Source of the DNA: Capitella teleta | Taxonomy: Eukaryota; Annelida; Polychaeta; Capitellidae | NCBI GenBank assembly: GCA_000328365.1 | Contig: KB300094.1 | Location: forward strand, 423,598-487,597 | Direction: 5' to 3' | DNA: 64,000 nucleotides | In this document: piece by piece, positions 1-11,054 of the stretch | Position numbering within the stretch: position 1 is the stretch's first letter | Layout: each line of letters begins with the position of its first letter | Position numbers and translations under genes: made by a program | Notes under the pieces: model-generated | What the model was told of the DNA's origin: nothing | Database searches by the model: none | The model's input: the letters and a program-made list of their open reading frames with translations, nothing else

Positions 1-302
1 CTCTTACTGCTTCACGTTAATAGACTCAATTGCGTTAATTATCTGCTCAATCACTTTGACATGTTTTTTTATTTTATTTTATTTTATTTTTATATATATT
101 TATCATTCCATTGAATTCATAATTTCATTTACTTCATGTTGTGCACTTTTAACACTTGACAAATGCGTTTTATAGCACTTCGGATATCAGCCTTTTAGAA
201 AATCATAATTACTATCATGCAACCGAATATTTGAGTTTAAAAAAAAAAATTATTAATTTTTTAGAAAAAAAAAAACTTTAACAAAGTTATATACATTATA
301 TG

Positions 303-985
303 CATAGTGGGCCAAAATATATTAATATAGTTTATCTGCTCCATGTTAAAGATCAATGCTTTTCAATGGCGCTACGCATTTCTGAGAAAGTGTTACAAAA
401 CAGATCGCAACGTAAAATTACACAAAGATAAGAGAAATGAATACTTGGTATGGTTTGATTAACATGTCATGCTGTTATTCTTGTCATTTCTATTCCAATT
501 TTATCAACATTTATGCCGATTTATCTCAACGAGCGCACTGAACATTCCGCAATATTTCCACTTTTGGCGGCAAACAGGGCCCTGGACCATGGATAAGCTT
601 CTTATTGAACGCACGATTAGGGCATTGTTCTCGTAATATTCTTTTGGTTGAGTGTGCTATTGTTCTGATTGAAGCACTAGTGTTTAGTTCTTCAAATCAA
701 AACAGACCACAGTTTGGAAGTAAGTGCCATGCAATCGATTACATTCCATAATGCTCGTTCAGGGGCTCATCTGATTTTGCTTTCTTCGTGATCACAAACC
801 ACTCGCATTTAAATGTTCTTCCCTCATTCATTATTGACTTTTTATTTGATTTCTTTGTATACATGTGCGCAGCATAAAAATCAATCCATACCAGGAAGTT
901 ATTTTTTTGAATAATTGATTCATCTCAGTAAATTTCAGGGTTTTTTTTTAACATGGAGTAGATAGACTACTTTTGGCCCACTCTG
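303..985. mobile_element. TA-flanked MITE, copy A (mariner-like ends)
   Basis: A non-coding element of about 680 bp. The right end reads TACTTTTGGCCCACTCTG and is followed by TA. The left end (AGTGGGCCAAAA) is its inverted complement, somewhat decayed, with TG where the flanking TA should be. The interior matches the element at 50099-50763 in the same orientation, for example the shared word GCATTTCTGAGAAAGTGTTA and the later CATTTATGCCGAT. No transposase frame is present. Terminal repeats of this kind with a TA target site are typical of Tc1/mariner-derived MITEs; the family assignment is inference. Confidence 0.75.
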
Positions 986-1419
986 TAAGTAATTTATTAG
1001 AAAAACAAAAACAAAAACATATCAAACAAGGCGATAAATCGAAGAAAAAAAAGAAAAGAAAAGAAAAAAGAACGATGCTATAGTAAAGATGTATATACAC
1101 CTTTTTCTCAATGAACGCATGTTACAATTTTACGTTTGTGTTATCAAGCATGCAGTGTAACGTTTTCTCTTCTGTTTGTCGATATGCTTACATAATATAT
1201 GCATCAATAAATCATGATAATTAACGATAAGTTGCCTTCTCCGTGTGCTTTAAATTGTTCATAATATAACATTAAAAATAGTATGAATATTCGAAAATCG
1301 ATAACTTGTTGCATTTAGTAGCTCTATTCCTCAAATGCAAAATATGTACAATATCCGGTATCGGATCCAGCATCCAATGCTTCGAGGCCCGCAAATTTTA
1401 TTATCGGCCCACCCCTCAT

Positions 1420-2536
1420 TCATAGTGGCATGATGGTTAATGATGACTTTATGATTCCTCGCTTTTTAGTTGTTGGCTCGAGTTCGCAGTCATTCACCGA
1501 TAAGCACAAGCGAGGGATATTACGCGACATCTCGGCTGACGAAATTACCAGAAACTCGGTCTTTTCGGAGTTCAGTTTAAGAAAATGGTTGGCCATCCAC
1601 TTTTGTACTGATGCAATGCAGGCTTCCATCTGCAGTGCCGCTTAGTTTGGATCGTGCGGATTGCATCGGATCCATTTGCTGGCTGTCATCAGCGTAGATA
1701 TGATATGCAACACCGTGTTGGCGAAGCAGCTGGCCAAGAAAAGATGTGTACATGGTGAAGAGAATAGGGCCGAGGATACTCCTTTGAGGGACACCGCAGG
1801 AGAGGGGAGCAGGTTCGGGTTTCTCCGATCTCACACAAGTCACCTGGCTCCTGCCTGTTAAATAAGAGTGGAACCAGTCTAAGGCATATCCATGGACACC
1901 GAGTGTCGCAAGCGTTAGGAGAAGTTTGGCATAGTCGACAGTGTCGAACGCAGCAGAGAGATCTAAAAGCACTATAACAACAATGCATTTCTCTGGTTGA
2001 GGGAGCATAGGATGTCTTTCTGGATGCAGAGGAGTGCAGTTTCCATGCTATGCCCCGCTCTGTAAGCAGACTGGATGGCTTCCAGTAGTGAATTTTGGTG
2101 AAGGCGGTAGATGGGATGCTCTGCCACAGCTTTTTCGATCACTTTAGACACAAATGAAAGGTTCGACACTGGCCGGTAGTTCTTCAACTCGACCGCGGTC
2201 GAGCGACGACTTCTTCAGAAGCGGCATGACAATGGCTCTCTTAAAGGAATCCGGGAACACTTCTGTCTCGAGTGATCGATTCAGGATGTGCATGATGGTT
2301 CTCTGGAGGGATGGTGAGGACTTCAATAACGACGACGGGGGTGCGTCGAGCGCACAAGTTTTGAGAGTTGCGTCGTTCAACAGCAGAACCATGTCTGCCA
2401 GTGAAAGAGTGGAGAAAGCCTCGAGTGTCGATTCGATCGTTGGCTGAGGTAGGATGTGCTGGGTGTCGCAGCGAGAAATGGCTGATTGGATGTTGCGGAC
2501 GTTTGACCACATCAACCAGTTTCTAAATATCTTCAT
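1420..2536 (-). pseudogene. Decayed non-LTR retrotransposon (LINE) reverse transcriptase, CR1/L2/Rex1-like
   Basis: Reverse-strand fragment of a LINE polymerase. Reading from 2536 down, the translation shows a pre-RT stretch ending in PDSFKRAIVMPLLKK, then KNYRPVSNLSFVSKVIEKAV, the palm motif LLDLSAAFDTVD, WFHSYLTGRSQV, the block LSCGVPQRSILGPILF and the catalytic box YADD near 1700. The pieces lie in different reading frames, so at least three frameshifts have accumulated (near 2180, 2000 and 1620-1690). No endonuclease domain is seen, so the copy is 5' truncated. The order and wording of the motifs fit the CR1/L2/Rex1 group of LINEs (family knowledge); exact clade not resolved. Not functional. 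Confidence 0.85.
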
Positions 2537-4786
2537 TTGCTCCCTGGTTTAATTGTGGGTGAAATGAAAAATGAAGGAAATGACGTTTAAAAATTTTCGA
2601 ATTAAAATTCCCGAAGGACTTAAACCGCCGTACGATTAAAACGCATAAGATTTAACAGCTCCATACGTGCTCGCTCTTCCCCTACAATCGATGGACGATG
2701 ACTATCTCACTAAGAAAAAAAAAAAAAAAAAAAAAAAAACACTCAATTTTGATCATGATTTAACTTCCTGAAATTTATTTATTTATTTGAGCGCATTTGA
2801 ACCGTATTATATTGTAATGAGCTATTTATAAATATGAATAAATTAAGTTACATTAATTTAAAAAGGGTGGTTTCAAATTCAGATGATGCCACCCAAGCCG
2901 GTTGGGTAGAGCCGTAAAACCCAATCATGCCTCATTCTATGTATGTCAATGAAACAAATGTTGGATCTATATATATATGAATCTACGTATTTTTCTTTTC
3001 TGTTGGTTTAAAATTGGCACAACAGACGTCGATCATCAAGAAGAAATAATGGTTCTACGATATGGTTGTCCTCGAATAGTGTGCTCATGCAGGCCTGGAA
3101 TGATGCTGTTTAACGGCTTCATACAATCGATTCAGGTAAAATATGCTCCAGAGTTTTTCCTTATACACGCACGTGTGCTACGTACTCATATCGATATATC
3201 ACAAGGGTTCTTTTATTTGCATGCTACCGTAAGTAGTACTACACAGCGTCCGGCCCTGTTACGCACTCTGCTAGCACTTCAGCGTCATCGAAGAGTTATA
3301 ACGACTTGTATTAGGAATTTCATAAGTTCAGCATATCGATGGTGTGGAGTCTCAACTCGGGTCTAAAATATTCAACAGCATTTCTGTAGAGTGAAGTCAT
3401 CGTAACTCTGTCCATCTCAGATTTGCTTAAACTTTACTCCAATAGAAATATAATGAAGTAACTAGAATGCAACACAACAACAACACTTCCAAAGCATAAT
3501 ATAAGGGCGTATATAAGCGATGCCGTTTGATGGGCATTCAATGTCTGTCCATTGCCCGGGGCCCTGTTTGCCACCACAAGTGAAAATTATATTAATAAAT
3601 CAAAGCTGAAAAGTGACCAGGGAGGCAGCAAGAGCAGCTTCTGTTGGTGGCTTAAATAGCCCCTCCCACTTATCAATCATCCCCGTCATCAAACAACGGA
3701 GGAGCGCAACCCCATTCAAATGTTGATTTTCAGGCAGTCAATGCTTTTCTTTGATGATGCTGTGCACCAAATGCGTGACTCGTGAAATCAATCAAACCTT
3801 GGCCTTGCTCTATTTCATTTTATTATTGATCAGCAGAATTTTCGTGGTGATTAAACGCCACCGTAGAAAGCACGTAAGAGGTTTGATTCTGTGTGCAGTG
3901 CGTTATGATCAAACACGTGCGTTATGAATGAGACGTACACGGGAATCTGCGAAACACGGTGTCGTCTCAAGCCATTGCGTGTCGCCCTTGGTTCATAACG
4001 TTCCTTGATTCTTTTGCATTCCCTCACATGAAAAGCATCAAAACAATACACTTTCTAATACAGTTGTAGGTTACATCAACGACTCGTGGTCCCACGATGA
4101 CAGGAGACGTAGGCTAATAGGGTTCATCCAGATTGTCTATTAATCGTATTTGCGTTCCGATGTTTAACAAAGCAGACGACCTCTGCGGAACTAGACGTGC
4201 ACTTAATTGTTGAAAGCGTGTAGCTTCATTTGCTGTAAATTGTTATAGTTTATCAATTTTCGGCTGTTAATTAATACCCGAATAGGTCGGTATATGGAAG
4301 ATCTTTATATCTGTGGTTTTTATTTGCAACATATTTCATAATTTAAAATAATAATAATAATAAATCAATTATCGGAAGCCCGGTTGCTCGGCACGGCTGT
4401 CGATGACCTGACTCTGTCTCACTTCAACAAAGGAAAAAAATAAGGCTAGTCGCCGATTGAGGTCATGAAATTACATGTGGGCCTATAGGTCAGTAAGAAT
4501 TTAGAAGTAGGGCCATCCATACATTTAGTTTGAGGTTGAATTAAACAATATTTGGAAAAGAAAACAAAAATGGATCGATCAGTGCCATCAGTATGTCACT
4601 CGATGGATTCATTTATTTGTTAAAACTATTATTCTTTCTTGTTCATTTCTGTTGATGTCATACTTGCATGCCCTGATATCAGTGTTCTGGAATTCATGAT
4701 TTACATGTGTATCCGTAAACAAACTGAAGACAACACCATGTTGATCAGTTGACAGGGCACCTTACGGTAAGCACCACAGATTGAGT
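2537..4786. other. No gene seen between the LINE fragment and the first SLC16 gene
   Basis: AT-rich spacer with an A-run at about 2715-2740. Two GCGTTATGA words sit 19 bp apart at 3900 and 3919. A 129-codon open frame at 2977-3366 has no recognisable domain and is probably chance. Confidence 0.5.
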
Positions 4787-7700
4787 TCAGTTCATCACGA
4801 GTTCAATGGGTAGAGGCTCTTTTCTATAGAAATTAGAGCAGCATGTCATGCTGGACGCGATGAATGCTGCTCCAGCCAAGACGAGTGGAGGCCCGTACGA
4901 TCCAACGTATTCGTAGAAAATACCTGCAATTTTAAGGCCACAATGAATTATAATTATATATGCAAGAATATAAAAAATAACTGAGGCGGGTGAGTTTCCC
5001 CACATGAACCCATAGTACTCGAAGCTGCTATGCATGCCGTAATGGTGATAGCCTTTACAGTGGTATACATAGTAACATAATATCACCAAGGTGTATAAAT
5101 GCAACACCTACTGCAGGTAGATATTTCCTTCATCTCCTTGAAGCTCAACTCAGATGAAGGTGTGCATCACCAAGATGCAGTAATACGAAAAGACAGACCC
5201 CTTTACATTTCTTCTACCGTTCGAAAGATGAAAGTCAGTGCTGTCCCCTGGTTTGACGAATAGTATATTCATAGAGCAATGCGGGTGGCCACACAAGGAA
5301 GAGGATCAAGGCCAGCTACCACAAATGCCTGCACATACAAAAACAAAATAAAAAGGCCATACTATTATGAGCAAGATGCATTGGCAAAGGACCTCAACAT
5401 GAGCGCAATAATAGCCGGATCTCACCCATGCAAGAAGGAGGAACGCTCATCCCCGACGTCAGAGAATAATGCACAGCATTTGCCAACGCCTTTATAACGA
5501 AAACGAAACTATCGTAGAGGGGGGGAGGGGCAGTACCTGCAGAGAGGAAGGTACTGGTAGCTAGGTTTCAATTGTGCAGATGATTCTCGATAACGTCGGA
5601 AGATGGTTACTGAAATTGGATCCACAGGGAGCCACTGAACCAAACGCCATTTCCTCAAGAGTGCACAAGAGCCTTTTATCATCATACGAGTGAAAGTCCT
5701 ATTCTCGGACATCGTCTCATGTGTTCAACCGAATAGCACAGTGGATTAATCCGCTGTCTGCAATCCTATGCCGACCGTGGGGGTCGAGGTCCCGGGTTCG
5801 AGACCCGATCAGGCCACGGGCGTTATGATTGTGAATTATAATTGTACTTCGTTATAATTGTAATTCTTCGGTGACTCTGCAGTGAACAGTTTTTGCACGC
5901 AAGAAATGTTTGGGTTTTTTTTTTTTGTAAAATACATTTTTGTGGTGGGCCCTGAACTGTGACCACCTCCTCCGTGGCTGGGAGGGAACCCACTCAATTC
6001 AATGTCAACCCGTAGAAAAGAGGCTCATGCTTTGCATGCAGTGTAACACCAGGCTCCAAAACAACAGCCATACGAACTCTCCCCCTGCAGCCCCGCCTGA
6101 TCTCCCCCCTCCCCCCAGCTGCAGAGAAAAGCCACCGCATCTCATCGTCCTCAACTGTAGATCACAAAAAGCCTGTCAAGAGCTAAGAACAGTAATGTGG
6201 CTCATTCCAATCTGTCCATTCCATCCCCCATCTCTGCAATAAAGATGGAACAAATTACACGACACTCACCGGCAGTCATAGGTCCAACTGAGAAAGCCAC
6301 GCCTTGAAACATCGCCACCAGTCCAAGAGCATTGGTCAGCTGGTCAAGTCCCAAGAGCTCGACCAATATAATAGGTCGTAGTGAGACCCAAGTGCCTGTA
6401 ACAATATAACGATACATTGACAATGATATGTATCTAAAAATATTACAAAGAAACTTTAAGAACATTCTTTACATAAGCTAAAAATATTTAAAGGCAAGCT
6501 ATGAACAAACTAATGATTAATTAGTTATAGTTATTAATTAGTTATCATATTCTCTATTACTAGATTGGTGATAGCATAGGTGCATCATATCTATCTCAAT
6601 GTGGTTAATTTATATAAATAATTATATTTATCTGAAGATCATTGATTGCAATGATGAGATGCATTGTGTTTGAGGCATGTGTGAAATTGTGAGGATATAA
6701 TATGCACAAGCGTTACAGTCAAATAAAAAAGTTGTCGACCTACCCATACACATTCCAAAGACTGCAGCTTCAATTGCCAGTAAATAGAAGGTGTGAGAGT
6801 ATGCAATGGCAATGCAAGAAAGACCCCCAACGAACAGAGCTACTGCATTCACCCACAAACAGCTCACGCTTGGCATGTTGGATATCCATCCCGCCAGCAA
6901 GCGAGCAGCAGTGTTGGTGGCTCCAATGATGGAAAGCAGAAGAGCAGACTGGCCGCTGGTCACTCCTGGTTGCTGAACGGCGTAATCCGGTAGCAACGTA
7001 AGTATGGTCAGTTGTGCTTGAGTAAAACAAAGCTGGAGAAACATTCAATTTTCATAACGACATTACTTGTCCACAGTACGAAGCAAATGGCACAGAGAAG
7101 GAACACTGGATTGGACATCAATCCCAAGCCTGTCATCCTCATCATCTCATCTCTCCAGTTGGCCCACTTGTCTTTGGGCTTCATTTGTACGTCATCATCG
7201 ATGTAGATATCCCCGTTGGCAATGTTATATAAGCTACGAGTACTGTGCTCCCTGTATTCGGGTAGTTTTGTGAGGCTTCCATTGTAAAACAGATCTTTCC
7301 TGGATGACAGTAAACCTGTCGACGAACCTAGATTGACACGGTTGCGTGTTGTTAACGATGGTGTGCTCTTAGCTAATCCATTGCTAAGTTTTTCTTCGTA
7401 CTGGGGAATATGATGGTAACTGTGAGATTTTTCACATTCCCCGGAGAGTATCTTCAACCGTGGATTCACAACTGTTAGTAGCGACTTTTGGTCCTCGGGG
7501 TTTTTAACTGATTTCTTTTTCTTCTTTTTAGCATTATGCACAGGTAGATAAAGAGCTCCGCAGGCCAAACAGTTCAAGGTGATCCCTGAGATGATGAGTA
7601 AAGCTCCTTTCCATCCGTATTCAGTCTGCAGGTAATTACACAAAGGTGAGAAAAGGAAAACACCAATCCCAGATCCACTGGACGTTATTCCATTGGCAAG

Positions 7701-8271
7701 AGCCCGCTTCTTCTCAAAATAAAATCCCACAGCAATGATAGAAGGCAAGTACACCATGCAGATTCCTAAACCTAAAACAAAGTTCGCATTATTCACAATA
7801 CATTTACCAAGCGACAGGATGCACTCACCTCCCATGAAGCTATAGGTAATTGTCAGTACAGTCAGGCTATTGGCAAGAGTGCTTAATGCAAATGACACGG
7901 AGCAGATTATTGCCCCAGCCATCGCCACAGTGCGCATACCGAATGCATTAACAAGAGCACTCACGCAGGGTCCTATGTAACACATACTTGAAACAGCTGC
8001 AAAAGTTGGACAATCTGTACAAACCCATCATAAGACTACTTCCAGACAGCGCTGACCCCACAAAAGCTGTCCGTCCCTTGCTCTCTCCGAAGTAACTCTG
8101 CAGTTCGAGGAAGAACACTCCAAATGACATCATGACCCCATCAAGCAGAACCATGGCCATGAAACAACCGAGGCACACTGCCCAACCCCAGCCTCCATCA
8201 GGAGCAGCTGGGAATTCTTCATCTTCCTCATCCTCTCCAGTATTCCCTTGCACCTCTGGTTCGTCATCCAT
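4787..8271 (-). CDS. SLC16 family (monocarboxylate-transporter-like) permease, copy 1
   Basis: Twelve-helix major facilitator of the SLC16 family; members move monocarboxylates or related small solutes across the plasma membrane. The substrate here cannot be read from sequence. Six coding exons: 8271-8025, 7972-7829, 7771-7067, 7016-6744, 6395-6270, 4923-4787, all with phase-1 introns and GT-AG borders, giving 543 residues. The hallmark PDGGWGW precedes helix 1, and FYFEKKRALANGIT plus SGSGIG is the conserved helix 4-5 signature. A long Ser/Lys-rich cytoplasmic loop encoded by exon 3 separates the two six-helix halves, as in the family. The start at 8271 (MDDEPEV) is preferred because a splice acceptor-like TATATCAACAG lies just upstream; an in-frame ATG at 8304 is the alternative. 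A second copy lies at 15.8-18.7 kb. Family call firm; subfamily (MCT9/12/14-like) open. Confidence 0.9.
5722..5936 (+). mobile_element. tRNA-derived SINE in intron 5 of SLC16 copy 1
   Basis: A polymerase III promoter is visible: A box TAGCACAGTGGA near 5733 and a perfect B box GGTTCGAGACC near 5795. About 100 bp of unrelated body follows, then a T-rich tail at 5921-5930. The body starts with a GCGTTATGA word (5820). This is the layout of a tRNA-headed SINE rather than of a tRNA gene, because no full cloverleaf closes around the boxes. It lies antisense to the host gene. Confidence 0.7.
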
Positions 8272-9068
8272 TTCTGTTGATATAACCTTTACTGCATGTG
8301 ACATCTTTTCTGTAACGGTAACGCTCGATCGTGCATTTCTCCTATTACATGAACTGCATGTTTTATACTTAACCTTCGCTTAAATATACTCATCAGTACT
8401 ATCTTGAGTACTATATTAACGATCTCTTGAGTGCCTGTCTATGCGAACGGTTTGGGTACTTCAAATGCGATATTGTTTTGCACTGCATTCCTCATTATAT
8501 TCATATAGTTTGGATTAAAACATATTATTCAAACCGTTATTTTAGTTGGTGCATTGTTAGATCATGAGCTCATGTATACATAATTTTGAATGTAACTCGT
8601 GTATCAAATCAATATATAGCCATGTGGTGTATGGTAGGGCAGAATAAAGGAAAGGGTGAGAAAATGAAACAAAAGAAACAGTATAAAACACAGACATAAT
8701 ATATACACTACAATTTGAGCTAAGCCGTGCATAAATGCAAAATATTTAAAATCGATACACTCCTGCACTAGCGGTAAATGATGTTCATTAACGATTGATT
8801 TTTTAAACAAAACCAACTCATTCCATCACCTTGCACGAGAGATTCGCTCATTTAAGGTATAACACATCACCAACTCACGCGTTCTTGACCTACCTATAAC
8901 CTAGAATACCAGAGATCACAGATCAAGCTCAATTCCAGCTCAATGTTAATTCACATGTCTTTTTTTTCAAATTATAATGTGTAGCAATAATGAATGACCA
9001 TTTTGCACTGGAGGTTTGTGGCGTTATGATACCGAGCGACGAAGAATGATCCGAGTCCTGTATGGCGC

Positions 9069-9146
9069 TTCACTGGTCCCCGGCGCTTCTGATCGAATAG
9101 ATTGAGAAGAATACCCAGTATTCATCTGACCAGGGAACCAGTGAAA
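9069..9146. mobile_element. Short relative of the TTCACTGG MITE family
   Basis: The 78-bp segment starts TTCACTGGTCCCCGGCGCTTCTGAT and ends TGACCAGGGAACCAGTGAAA. These are the same ends seen in the two fuller copies at 41255-41508 and 62241-62503, but the interior is different and much shorter. It is either an internal-deletion derivative or a related family. Confidence 0.6.
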
Positions 9147-9496
9147 TATAAGGCCCGCTTCGCTCAATGATCATTCACTATTTCCGATGATGCATATTCA
9201 TAAGGCTCAGATTAGCGATTATTTGTGATAGCTTTTCACTGGTTATATGTGTAAAGTTGTGTAGTAGAGATTTGATAAGGATGTAAGAACTCATTCCTCG
9301 TCAACGGACGAAGTCAATCTGATTTGGTAGAATCACTTAGATTATTTTGTAAATTATCAACAAGTTATCTTATCTCTCGGAAAGATAAAATCCTGTCCAC
9401 TTTTGTTGAAAGATCGTTTATTTTAGGCATCGTTATTTCAGGTTGAGCGGTTTTGGTGTGTGATTATCTGTGATAATCGAGTGGAGAAATAACAGG

Positions 9497-9510
9497 GTTG
9501 CCATGGTAAC
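9497..9510. promoter_or_regulatory. X-box-like palindrome (RFX-type site)
   Basis: GTTGCCATGGTAAC is a near-perfect RFX X-box, the element that controls many ciliary genes. The nearest recognised gene is SLC16 copy 1, whose coding start is 1.2 kb away. Motif match is direct; function is inference. Confidence 0.35.
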
Positions 9511-9895
9511 GCAGTTGGCGCGCAAGGATTTGATGATGTGATGATCTGAGGTGTGGCCCGCATTTTGTTTCGTATTCTTGTGATCTATTGCTTTGTGATA
9601 CAAATTTAGATTTAATTAATTTAGATATTGTGAGTCAGTGTGAGTTATTGTAATTCATTTCGAGGCTTAATTTGTCTGCCATAAATGACGATGTTTCTGA
9701 AAAGTGCGAGTCGATTTGTTTCTCGATTAAAATGACAAAACGTGAAGTTGGCAGCACCCGAGATGCAAATTTTTCATGACTGATGTCTCATCTTGTATAT
9801 ATTAGAAATATTGATTCCGAGGCTAGCTTCTGATCATAATAATTAATTCGCATTTGACTGAATGCGCGTGAATATGTTGTGCAAGACATGACACA

Positions 9896-10508
9896 TTAAT
9901 TTTCGAGCACAAGAATTCCAAATATATTTGACAGAAATTTTTGTGGACTTCTAAATGTCCCGCATTATAATTATTAATAAATCAGAACCCGGTGCTTGTG
10001 TTGACTGAATACACGTGATCATGATGTCATTAATTATGCGTGATTTGCGGGCGAATTTACACGTGGAAGGAAAGAGCAGTGAAATGAACATATATATAGC
10101 AATGAATGTGACATCATGACGCGGGCGCTGTGTGAAATTAAAATCAGACTTGAATCGAGCTTCCTCGGGTAATGTTGTCAATTCCATTGCCATGTTCATT
10201 TCACTGATCGACATCTGAGCAAAACGCAAATAACGAAATGTGCGGCTTGTCGCCGTGCGCAAATTAAGAGAGTGAGCGATCGTGTTGTCATCGTAAACAT
10301 ATTACTTACTATTATCATTATTAGTAATATTATTTCGAGCATAAGAACTCAAAAGATATTTGAAAGCCATTTATGTGCGACTTCTAAATGTCCCGCATGT
10401 GATAAATTAATCAAAAGTTGGTACTTGCGTTGGCTGAAAACACGTGATCATGACGTCATAAATTATGCGCGACTGACAAGCGAATTCTCTAGTACACGTA
10501 GAAGGAAT
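9896..10508. repeat. Diverged direct repeat (two units of about 175 bp)
   Basis: Unit 1 (about 9896-10083) and unit 2 (about 10331-10508) share the order TTCGAGCA, ATTTGA, GACTTCTAAATGTCCCGCAT, CACGTGATCATGA and AATTATGCG, with scattered mismatches. Between them lies the inverted repeat at 10077-10206. The arrangement suggests an old local duplication or two ends of an unidentified element. Confidence 0.65.
10077..10206. repeat. Inverted repeat with about 30-bp arms
   Basis: The left arm (10077-10112, CAGTGAAATGAACAT and AGCAATGAATGTGAC) is complementary to the right arm (10177-10206, read backwards CAGTGAAATGAACATGGCAATG). The loop is about 65 bp. No coding content. Confidence 0.65.
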
Positions 10509-10652
10509 TTAATGTTGCATGCACTACAAGTTTTATTTTGGACCTATTCAAATTGTGAGAATGGATACAGGGAAATTAATTCAAATAGGGAGTGTGAATA
10601 GAGAGAGATGATTTCGAATTGAGAATATTGGAAATAAATTCAAATTGGGAAA

Positions 10653-10847
10653 TCACCCGATTCGCATCGCCTCACTCTATAACGTAAGTGACGAGAGAGC
10701 GATATATAGGGAACGTTTTCCCTTCGTGTCGAATACAATGGGTTAACCTACACCATCAAATACCCGAAGGGATCCGAGTGACCCTTGACCCGACAAATCG
10801 CTCTGCCGTCTCATAATTTATAGGATGGGGCGATGCGTATCGGATGG
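10653..10847. mobile_element. Palindromic MITE-like element
   Basis: The left half (CACCCGATTCGCATCGCC, CTATAACGTAAGTGACGAGA, GAGCGAT) is matched in reverse by the right half (ATCGCTCTGCCGTCTCATAA, TATAGGATGGGGCGATGCG, ATCGGATGG), giving arms of roughly 50 bp. On both sides stands the direct repeat ATGATTTC(A/G)AATTGAGAAT (10608 and 10851). A foldback element is the simplest reading; family unknown. Confidence 0.6.
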
Positions 10848-10999
10848 ATAAATGATTTCAAATTGAGAATGTGGATAATAATAGGAAAATAACTTGCTTG
10901 AAAATGCACCAAGATCAAAGTACCATTTTCTTACATTTTTACGTGAATAAAAATATACCAGAGTCAATATCCAAATCCAGTGGTTAAATCCGTGTAACG

Positions 11000-11054
11000 G
11001 ATATTAGGTTCCCCGGATTCCCGAATACCTCAACCGGATATCCACGCATCCCTA
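11000..11054. repeat. Terminal fragment resembling a hAT-type element end
   Basis: Read on the minus strand this is CTAGGGATGCGTGGATATCC followed by further GGATA/CGGAT words. A matching end is at 25555-25620 (AGAGATGCACGGATATCCG on the minus strand). GGGATGCACGGAT-like ends are common among hAT-derived repeats (family knowledge). Only the end is recognisable here. Confidence 0.35.

Noticed and set aside
5795-5820. B box GGTTCGAGACC as part of a genuine tRNA gene
   Set aside because: A and B boxes are followed by unrelated body and T-tail with no closed cloverleaf; called a SINE.
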